Below, piece after piece: positions 9,096 to 13,772 of a stretch of 13,772 nt of DNA. The translations under genes and the position numbers were made by a program. Source of the stretch: Candidatus Cloacimonadota bacterium (lineage in GTDB: Bacteria > Cloacimonadota > Cloacimonadia > JGIOTU-2). Every line of letters starts with the position of its first letter. The stretch's first letter is position 1. The DNA lies in NCBI GenBank assembly GCA_014384665.1, contig JACNFI010000344.1, positions 1 through 13,772 on the forward strand, in the 5' to 3' direction. A model generated the notes under the pieces. The model had not been told where the DNA came from. It ran no database searches and saw nothing but the letters and a program-made list of their open reading frames with translations.

Positions 9096-9804
9096 AACAA
9101 AAATTGAATGGACAGAGTGTAGTTGGAATCCTGTAACAGGTTGCACTAAAGTAAGTTTGGGATGTGAAAATTGCTATGCGGAGCGGATGGCTAAACGTTT
9201 GCAAGCAATGGGTCAACAAAATTACAAAAATGGTTTTAAAGTTACCTGCCATCCAAAAGTTTTAAGTTATCCTCTTAAATGGAAAAAAACAAGGTTGATT
9301 TTTGTGAATTCAATGAGTGATTTATTTCATGAGGATATACCTTTTGAATTTGTCTTAAAAATATTTCAAGTTATGAATAAAGCTAATTGGCACACATTTC
9401 AAATATTAACAAAACGGCCTGAAAGAATGCATAAATTTGCAGATAAACTAAATTGGACACCTAATATTTGGATGGGAGTTACTGTTGAGAGCTATAGATA
9501 TAAGAATAGGATAGATATTCTGCGAGATATACCTTCAGAAACAAAATTTTTATCAGCAGAACCTTTAATTGAACCTCTTGGTAAATTAAATCTAAATAAT
9601 ATTGATTGGGTAATTGTTGGAGGTGAAAGCGGTATTGGTGCAAGACCAATGTCTCCCAATTGGGTTAATGAAATAAAAATGCAATGCGAAAAATCTCAAA
9701 TCCCATTCTTTTTTAAACAATGGGGTGGAATAAATAAAAAAAAGGCAGGTAGACTATTATATGGTAAAATATATAATGAAATGCCCAGAATAGTATATGC
9801 ATAA
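9088..9804 (+). CDS. DUF5131 / phage Gp37-Gp68 three-Cys-motif protein
   Basis: A 238-residue member of the phage Gp37/Gp68 family (DUF5131). The hallmark cysteines are C19-x6-C26-x2-C29 close to the N-terminus, preceded by C11 and the IEWTE start typical of the family. Other family blocks are visible: the NSMSDLFHED segment (about 73-82), QILTKRPERM, VTVES, LSAEPL, GGESG-x3-RPM, and a terminal FFFKQWGG. The cysteine cluster suggests an iron-sulphur site, possibly radical-SAM-like, although its spacing is not the classical CX3CX2C. AAGGAG at 9075-9080 serves ATG 9088, which overlaps the tcmP stop by eight bases, so the two are probably translated together. The biochemical function is not known to me. 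Confidence 0.88.
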   Translation: MAKTKIEWTECSWNPVTGCTKVSLGCENCYAERMAKRLQAMGQQNYKNGFKVTCHPKVLSYPLKWKKTRLIFVNSMSDLFHEDIPFEFVLKIFQVMNKANWHTFQILTKRPERMHKFADKLNWTPNIWMGVTVESYRYKNRIDILRDIPSETKFLSAEPLIEPLGKLNLNNIDWVIVGGESGIGARPMSPNWVNEIKMQCEKSQIPFFFKQWGGINKKKAGRLLYGKIYNEMPRIVYA

Positions 9805-10018
9805 TCTAACTTACATAATAAATAATAAACCATTTATTTTTAATAACTCTCCCCAAAAATATTCTCTGAAGTTCAAAAACCGTTTATTGGAAAACCAGAT
9901 AGACATTATGGTTTATAAATTATACGAGCTAACTTATGAGGAGGTTAAAATCGTAGATACAGAATTTGATAAGATAATGAGCAGAGAAAGATATGAGAGA
10001 TTAAAGGATAACTTATGA
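9797..10018 (+). pseudogene. Methylase C-terminal remnant, repurposed as 73-codon ORF
   Basis: From codon 32 this ORF is nearly identical to the methylase C-terminal helix (the LENQID...YKLYELTYEEVKIVD segment) and ends in its own RERYERLKDNL. Just upstream, in a different frame, 9850-9888 reads SPKIFSEVQKPFI, which aligns with the PIKEIPEKMQKPFI block that precedes the same helix in the intact gene. A methylase 3' end has therefore lost about 20 codons and shifted frame. The resulting ORF is still open: ATG 9797 overlaps the DUF5131 stop by eight bases and its TGA overlaps the DarT start (ATGA, 10015-10018). It may be translated only to couple the flanking genes. A stand-alone function of the 73-residue product is unlikely but not excluded. 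Confidence 0.75.
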
Positions 10019-10605
10019 CCATAGACCATATAAAGGAATTGTATTATATCACACCGATTTCAAATATTTCTTCTATATTGAAACTTGGAATCCTCTGTCA
10101 TAATAAAGCTGTAAAGTTACCTCATATAGATATTTCAATGAACGATATTCAAGAAAGACGGGCGAAAAAGATAATCCCGAATGGAGGAAAACTTCATGAT
10201 TATGCAAATTTATACTTTGATGCACATAATCCAATGTTGAGTAGGAGACGAAATCAAAATTCAAAAATTTGTATTTTATGTATTTCCAAAGAAGTATTGA
10301 AGCTAAAAGATGTCATAATTTCAGATCGTAACGCATCAAGTGATTATTGCAGATTTTATCAAAGTCCAATAGGATTAAAATATCTTGACTTTGATATGAT
10401 ATTTTGTGGATACTGGATTCATAATGAAGATCCTTATAAATACTTTGAACATAAATCTATAAAATGTGCAGAAGTGTTAGTTCCTGATAAAATTGATCCT
10501 ATATTTATTTCAAAGGCTTATGTAATTAATAAAAAAGTCAAAGAAAAGTTAATTGAGCAAGAATTTTCATTGGACATTATGATAAAAAAAGACATCTTTT
10601 TTTGA
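10015..10605 (+). CDS. darT: DarT DNA ADP-ribosyltransferase toxin
   Basis: A DUF4433/DarT-type toxin of 196 residues. DarT enzymes use NAD+ to ADP-ribosylate single-stranded DNA bases, blocking replication of host or phage DNA. The family pattern is clear: N-terminal YYITPI near 10-15 with the ISSILKLGIL helix, QERR (46-49) for NAD+ and DNA contacts, H61-D-Y-A followed by the YF-x4-NPML loop (67-75), and the catalytic glutamate E153 in the AEVLVP strand. No key residue appears lost, so it should be active. AAGGA at 10004-10008 supports ATG 10015, which overlaps the stop of the preceding remnant ORF. The antitoxin begins eight bases after its stop. Whether it modifies thymidine (DarT2) or guanosine (DarT1) cannot be decided here. 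Confidence 0.9.
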   Translation: MTIDHIKELYYITPISNISSILKLGILCHNKAVKLPHIDISMNDIQERRAKKIIPNGGKLHDYANLYFDAHNPMLSRRRNQNSKICILCISKEVLKLKDVIISDRNASSDYCRFYQSPIGLKYLDFDMIFCGYWIHNEDPYKYFEHKSIKCAEVLVPDKIDPIFISKAYVINKKVKEKLIEQEFSLDIMIKKDIFF

Positions 10606-10610
10606 GAGGA
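10604..10610 (+). promoter_or_regulatory. Ribosome binding site deciding the darG start
   Basis: GAGAGGA at 10604-10610 lies just before ATG 10614. A TTG at 10602 is in frame, but it precedes this site and begins inside the darT stop region, so 10614 is the better start. Confidence 0.65.
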
Positions 10611-10613
10611 AAA

Positions 10614-11735
10614 ATGTTAACAAAAATTATTATCGGTGATATTACTAAATCATCAGCACAAACTGTAATAAACACTGTTAATTGTGTTGGAGTTATGGGC
10701 AAAGGAATTGCATTTGAATTCAAAAAAAAATATCCTGATATGTTCAGGGATTATAAAGAAAAGTGTAAGAATAATGAGGTTGTTTTGGGTAAACCATATA
10801 TTTATAAAGAATTATTTCAGCAATGGATTATCAATTTTCCGACAAAAAAACACTGGCGTTCTATTTCAAAAATAAGTGATATTGAACTTGGATTAAAATA
10901 TTTAGTAGAGCATTATAGCGAATGGAAAGTTCAGTCTTTAGCTGTTCCCCCACTTGGTTGTGGAAACGGACAACTTGATTGGCAAGAGGTTGGACCAATT
11001 ATTTTTAAAGCTTTAGATAAAATTGATATTCCTGTAGAAGTGTATGCTCCTTTTGGAACATCACCCCAAATGTTAACAAGAGAATTTTTAACTAAAAAGT
11101 GTTATAGAAATATTGTAACAACACATAAAGAGTTATTGAAATTTAATTTGGCTTGGCTAACATTGATTGAAGTTTTATACGAATTAGAAAAACATCCTTA
11201 TCACACTTCTATAGGAAGAACAATGTTTCAAAAAATTGGTTATGTATTAACAGAACAAGGTGTGCCAACTAATTTTCATTATACTCAAGGAAGTTTTGGT
11301 CCTTTTTCAAGAGATATAAAGAAAGCAATTACTATAATGGCTAACAATGGGTTATTAATAGAAGAACAATGTGGCTCAATGTTTAAGGTTAAAGTTGGTC
11401 ACAATTACCTTTTCAAAAGAAATAAAAATTTAGATTTGATAAATAAATACAAAATAATAGTAGATAGAACTATAGATCTTTTTGCACGAATGAATACAGA
11501 TCAAGCGGAGTTAGCAACAACAATTTTTTATTCTGTAAAACAACTAAAAAAGAAAAAAGATCCTTCTATAGTGACTGAAAATGATGTTTTAGAGTATGCT
11601 TTGAATTGGAAAAGACTTAGAAGACCCCCACTAGCTAAAACTCAGGTAGGATCAGCAATAAGAAATTTAGTAATATTAAAATGGATAAAAGTTCTTTATA
11701 GTAAGAATCTGCCTATAAACGAAGAGTTGATATAA
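10614..11735 (+). CDS. darG: DarG macrodomain antitoxin
   Basis: A 373-residue, two-domain antitoxin. The N-terminal macrodomain (about 1-150) binds ADP-ribose and removes it from DNA. It shows GDIT (8-11), the N20-x2-N23-x5-GKG31 loop and the catalytic-pocket P112-P-L-G-C-G-N-G119. The C-terminal part (about 155-373) is the helical, winged-helix-like domain of full-length DarG proteins that binds and blocks DarT. It includes a KIGYVLTEQGVPTNF segment and a GSFGPFSRDIKK segment. The gene directly follows darT and completes the pair. Beginning at 10614 rather than the upstream TTG gives the normal macrodomain start. Its presence implies that the cell keeps an active toxin in check, as expected of an abortive phage-defence module. 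Confidence 0.92.
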   Translation: MLTKIIIGDITKSSAQTVINTVNCVGVMGKGIAFEFKKKYPDMFRDYKEKCKNNEVVLGKPYIYKELFQQWIINFPTKKHWRSISKISDIELGLKYLVEHYSEWKVQSLAVPPLGCGNGQLDWQEVGPIIFKALDKIDIPVEVYAPFGTSPQMLTREFLTKKCYRNIVTTHKELLKFNLAWLTLIEVLYELEKHPYHTSIGRTMFQKIGYVLTEQGVPTNFHYTQGSFGPFSRDIKKAITIMANNGLLIEEQCGSMFKVKVGHNYLFKRNKNLDLINKYKIIVDRTIDLFARMNTDQAELATTIFYSVKQLKKKKDPSIVTENDVLEYALNWKRLRRPPLAKTQVGSAIRNLVILKWIKVLYSKNLPINEELI

Positions 11736-11904
11736 TATACTCATCAAAAATTGTGATTTTATTTTAGACTATTGGCAAGTGATAATTAATGTGTTTTCAA
11801 TTATAATAAAAGTCCTAACTAATTATTTGAACCATTTTAATAAAAATTATTTCTTTCAAACAAATAATAAATTGTAATTTCTACTTCTTTATAACATTCA
11901 ACTA
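11736..11904. other. AT-rich spacer after darG
   Basis: There is no open frame of note on either strand. A weak AAAAT/ATTTT hairpin followed by T-rich sequence (about 11746-11765) could be a poor terminator, but its stem contains only A-T pairs. I see nothing else here. Confidence 0.4.
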
Positions 11905-12053
11905 AATTCCTTCTAGTAAAAAATCAGGAAAAGACACAACAGATTTGGAAAACCAGATAGATATAATGGTTTATAAATTATACGGCTTAACTTATGAGGA
12001 AGTGAAGATTGTTGACCCTGCTTTCGTTTTATCAAAAGAAGAGTATGAGAATT
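11905..12053 (+). pseudogene. Methylase C-terminal stub, copy 3
   Basis: In the frame that includes TTG 11945, this stretch encodes KKSGKDTTDLENQID and then the conserved YKLYGLTYEEVKIVD helix, followed by PAFVLSKEEYE, which parallels the methylase ending PEILLTKEEF. It opens after a stop at 11903-11905 with no start or catalytic domain. It then runs into a GC-rich palindromic element, where the frame continues only by chance to 12157. It preserves more of the methylase 3' end than copy 2, including the segment before LENQID. It is a remnant of a second or ancestral methylase gene. Confidence 0.8.
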
Positions 12054-12218
12054 ACACACCTCCCCCCGATGCCTGCCCACCGCATAACTGCTCGCCGAAC
12101 AAGTTCTTTGGCAGGCGAGGCTATGGCAGGTGGGAATCGGGGTACTCCTCTTTTTAGAGGAGAATTTAAAAAAATCCCCTCTTGAGAGGGGTGTCCCGAT
12201 GAAATCGGGACGGTGTGT
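12054..12218. repeat. GC-rich nested palindromic element
   Basis: Outer arms ACACACC (12054-12060) and GGTGTGT (12212-12218) enclose several hairpins: CCCCGAT (12064-12070) with ATCGGGG (12136-12142); CTCGCC (12091-12096) with GGCGAG (12114-12119); CTCCTC/GAGGAG (12145-12162); CCCCTC/GAGGGG (12176-12191); and TCCCGAT-GAA-ATCGGGA (12194-12210). Base composition contrasts strongly with the surroundings. It has no coding potential of its own and looks like a non-autonomous REP or MITE-type intergenic element lodged at the end of the methylase stub. The promoter of the next gene may lie in or after it. Confidence 0.7.
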
Positions 12219-12248
12219 GTATATTATTAATAACTTAACACCAGTCAA

Positions 12249-12908
12249 ATGAATTCTATGAAATCGATTGAAAGGAACAAACGTTTCTGTCTTACTTCTC
12301 GTGAGTTGGTTTTCCTTTTAGTAATTGTTGTTTTACTGACTATATTTGTCGTTAAAAACATTCATCCATTTCTATCAATTGATAAACCAGTTAATAGTGA
12401 AATATTAATTGTAGAGGGATGGCTACCTGATTATGCTCTTGAGCAAGCAATGAACGAATTTAATGACAATAATTATAGCTTATTAATAACAACTGGTGGA
12501 CCATTATTGAAAGGTTACCATTTATCCGAATACAAAACTGAAGCTGAACTTGCTGCTTCATCATTAAAAGAACTTGGTTTTGATGAAGAAAAGGTTATAG
12601 CCGTTCCAGCACCTGATGTTATCAAAGACAGAACTTATTCATCAGCAAAAGCTCTGAAAGAATGGTTTATGGAATCTGATTTAAAAGTAAAGTCTCTTAA
12701 TTTATTTTCTCTTGGTGCTCATTCAAGAAGAAGCTGGATTTTGTTTCAAAAAGCACTCGGGGATTCAATCGCAGTTGGGATTATTTCTGCAGAAAATCTT
12801 AGTTATGACCCAGAACATTGGTGGAAATCCAGCGATGGTGTGCGAACTGTAATTGGTGAAATGATTGCATGTATTTATGCAAGATTTTTCTTTCATCCAA
12901 AGGAGTAA
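12249..12908 (+). CDS. Membrane-anchored YdcF/SanA-like DUF218 protein
   Basis: A 219-residue DUF218 family protein (YdcF/ElyC/SanA group). An N-terminal basic stretch is followed by one membrane segment at about 20-35, and the rest should face the periplasm. The DUF218 core begins with the VEGWLPD block (about 55-61), then ITTGGP (about 78-83), an E-x2-LAASSLKELGF helix, and a later SLGAHSRRSW segment with the basic residues typical of the fold. Family members affect cell-envelope integrity, but the reaction is unclear. The ATG at 12249 is the first in frame, and ATG 12258 is an alternative. Neither has a clear Shine-Dalgarno. It is separated from the defence operon by 513 bases of remnant and palindromic DNA, so it is probably a host gene flanking the island. 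Confidence 0.85.
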   Translation: MNSMKSIERNKRFCLTSRELVFLLVIVVLLTIFVVKNIHPFLSIDKPVNSEILIVEGWLPDYALEQAMNEFNDNNYSLLITTGGPLLKGYHLSEYKTEAELAASSLKELGFDEEKVIAVPAPDVIKDRTYSSAKALKEWFMESDLKVKSLNLFSLGAHSRRSWILFQKALGDSIAVGIISAENLSYDPEHWWKSSDGVRTVIGEMIACIYARFFFHPKE

Positions 12909-12935
12909 ATTCTAATAACTGTATCTAATTGTAAA

Positions 12936-12999
12936 TAAATTAACTCAAGTTTCGCAGTTTCTAAAACAGCATTAAATCGTATTCTTTCAATCATTTTCA
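12936..12999 (-). repeat. Dispersed 63-64 bp repeat, copy B
   Basis: This is the inverted counterpart of 68-130, with about six mismatches and one gap. The match resumes at 12996-13015, which pairs with positions 5-24. On the reverse strand the copy reads as a short open frame beginning MKMIERIRF and running on to a stop within the last codons of the DUF218 gene (about 36 codons). This may be chance or a decayed small gene. Confidence 0.6.
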
Positions 13000-13095
13000 T
13001 AACACTTCGTTGTCAATTGACGCACCGAAGGTGTATATGTCCCCAATTGAATTGGGGATAACAAAACCCCTTTTACAAAACTGTTTCAGCTGTTT

Positions 13096-13132
13096 ACCCC
13101 GTTGGATAAATATCCTACGGGGTTTATCATTT
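13096..13132 (+). terminator. Probable bidirectional terminator hairpin
   Basis: ACCCCGTTGGATA (13096-13108) and TATCCTACGGGGT (13111-13123) pair over 13 bases with one mismatch and a very tight loop. A T-rich run (TTATCATTTTT) follows. It lies about 190 bases after the DUF218 gene and could end its transcript or one from the other side. Confidence 0.5.
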
Positions 13133-13201
13133 TTCCTGCCTGCCCGCCGCACAAAGCTTTGGCAGGCGGGCGAAACTTGAGTTGATTTATTTACAATTAG
13201 A

Positions 13202-13338
13202 AAATTAATGCCAAATTTTTCATAGTTAGTCTAGTTTTTTTCTTCAAAACATTTGACATTTTTTTCTATTTCTAAAAAATTATTTTCTTAAAATTTTTGG
13301 AAATTTAATTTTTCTTAAAAAAACCGTTTATGAAAGTT
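13202..13338. other. Very AT-rich spacer
   Basis: This stretch is dominated by A and T runs with no gene on either strand. A TTGACA at 13253-13258 has no convincing -10 partner at normal spacing. I see nothing else. Confidence 0.4.
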
Positions 13339-13454
13339 CGGGACTGTCCCGTTAGATATTCTCATCTAGTTAGATACTTCATATCTAATAGGGTTCTATC
13401 TAATCCCGCAAAAGACGGGATCCCGATAAATGAGCCTCAGACTCATAAATCGGG
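13339..13454. repeat. Nested hairpin cluster with TTAGATA repeats
   Basis: In order: CGGGAC-T-GTCCCG (13339-13351); TTAGATA twice (13352-13358, 13370-13376) followed by TATCTAA twice (13382-13388, 13397-13403), which gives nested stems; TCCCG/CGGGA (13404-13420); and a 13-bp stem with one mismatch (13422-13434 with 13442-13454). Almost every base belongs to some inverted repeat. It may be a structured RNA, a MITE-type element or a protein-binding site. I do not recognise it. Confidence 0.55.
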
Positions 13455-13493
13455 TCGTGATAAATTCGTGGCAAAAAAGAAATAAAAATTATC

Positions 13494-13553
13494 CCCGCCT
13501 GCCAAAGTTCATCCTTCGCAGTAGTACTGAATGGACCTTGTACGGCGGGCAGG
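13494..13553. repeat. CCCGCCTGCC / GGCGGGCAGG inverted element
   Basis: GC-rich arms CCCGCC (13494-13499) and GGCGGG (13544-13549), plus CCTGCC (13498-13503) and GGCAGG (13548-13553), flank a loop of about 40 bases. The same arm sequences bound the hairpin at 13142-13171 and occur inside 12071-12135, so at least three relatives with different loops are present in this window. Confidence 0.55.
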
Positions 13554-13565
13554 TCTGTGTCTCTC

Positions 13566-13634
13566 CGCCAAAGGCGTCCAAAGGATCTGCCTTCGGCATG
13601 AGATCTGCCTCTGGCATGATGTGCCTCTGTGGCA
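13566..13634. repeat. Tandem mini-hairpin array
   Basis: Five small hairpins follow each other: CGCC-AAA-GGCG (13566-13576), TCC-AAA-GGA (13577-13585), TGCC-TTC-GGCA (13588-13598), TGCC-TCT-GGCA (13606-13616) and TGCC-TCTGT-GGCA (13622-13634). The last three recur at a spacing of about 16-18 bases. The 18-base unit at 13621-13638 is repeated exactly at 13755-13772, the window end. A frame open across this stretch is an artefact of the repeat. Confidence 0.55.
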
Positions 13635-13772
13635 AGGTGTTTACATATGAAACATTCATGTCAAGGAGTTGACACAAAAGAGTATGAAAATTATCTGCAG
13701 AGACAGAAACATCAGATAATAAAACAAGAAATAGAAATTATCTCTGTGTTCTCTGTGCCTCTGTGGCAAGGT

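Larger units (their letters stand above)
12924..13201. repeat. 32-bp inverted repeats around a hairpin-rich core
   Basis: The strand complementary to 12924-12955 matches 13170-13201 with a single mismatch over 32 bases. The arms are separated by 214 bases holding CACC-GAA-GGTG (13023-13033), a 9-bp palindrome at 13040-13058, the terminator-like hairpin at 13096-13123 and a GCCCGCC/GGCGGGC hairpin at 13142-13171. The whole could fold as one long stem with an internally structured loop, or be a MITE-like unit bounded by inverted termini. No open frame of note lies inside. Confidence 0.6.

Noticed and set aside
10602..10613. TTG at 10602 as the darG start
   Set aside because: It lies at the darT stop, before the GAGAGGA ribosome site, and adds four residues not expected ahead of the macrodomain.
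8051..12053. CRISPR-like or tandem-repeat reading of the three methylase tails
   Set aside because: The copies are 1.7-2 kb apart, in coding frame and homologous as protein, so they are gene remnants rather than an array.
11913..12248. 111-codon - strand open frame
   Set aside because: It is the shadow of the methylase stub and the palindromic element on the other strand, with no recognisable protein features.
13351..13403. GTTAGAT motifs resembling integron attC cores (GTTRRRY)
   Set aside because: The partner arms read ATCTAAT and lack the required AAC, no integrase is present, and the genes are not arranged as integron cassettes.
13430..13672. 80-codon + strand open frame
   Set aside because: It runs across the hairpin cluster and mini-hairpin arrays. 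Its sequence follows the repeats, has no domain and has no ribosome site.

Overview
The window is AT-rich DNA, with coding regions near one-third GC or below, from a bacterium that I would place loosely in the Bacteroidota/Ignavibacteria region of the tree. The reasons are base composition, gene families, and GC-rich palindromic repeats sitting in AT-rich intergenic DNA. No ribosomal or marker gene is present, so the taxonomy is inference. All convincing genes lie on the + strand.

Layout: two envelope-type genes bracket the window, a PAP2-family membrane phosphatase (177-761) and a membrane-anchored YdcF/SanA-type DUF218 protein (12249-12908). Between them lies a defence island of about 10.5 kb (1176-11735) built as one tight operon. 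It starts with a two-gene restriction-modification-like unit: an N-terminal PLD (HKD) nuclease fused to a SNF2-type helicase (1176-4559), and a large Eco57I/TaqI-type adenine methyltransferase (4579-8175). Two overlapping or closely coupled gene pairs follow: TcmP plus its three-Cys-motif partner DUF5131 (8208-9804), and the DNA ADP-ribosylating toxin DarT with its macrodomain antitoxin DarG (10015-11735).

The most striking feature is that the last part of the methyltransferase gene occurs three times: at its true 3' end (about 8051-8175), between the two pairs (9850-10018), and after DarG (about 11905-12053). The architecture is methylase tail, two-gene cassette, methylase tail, two-gene cassette, methylase tail. 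The second tail carries a deletion and frame change but has become a 73-codon ORF overlapping the genes on both sides, so it may couple their translation. The third is a broken stub. This suggests that accessory defence pairs were added step by step at the methylase 3' end, or by recombination between methylase loci that had different downstream genes. It is a possible cassette-accretion mechanism for defence islands.

How the genes may work together (inference): the methylase marks self DNA and the helicase-nuclease attacks unmarked DNA. TcmP/DUF5131 is an uncharacterised, phage-associated pair that may act on nucleic acid. DarTG would be a backup abortive layer that ADP-ribosylates DNA.

The intergenic DNA is rich in structure. 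A 63-64 bp repeat family occurs at 68-130 and, inverted, at 12936-12999, with a partial third copy at 13170-13201. Copies two and three form a 32-bp inverted repeat around a 214-bp hairpin-rich core. Nested palindromes lie at 12054-12218 and 13339-13454, and there are arrays of mini-hairpins with very short loops at 5-67 and 13566-13634. I see no tRNA, rRNA, CRISPR array, transposase or integrase.
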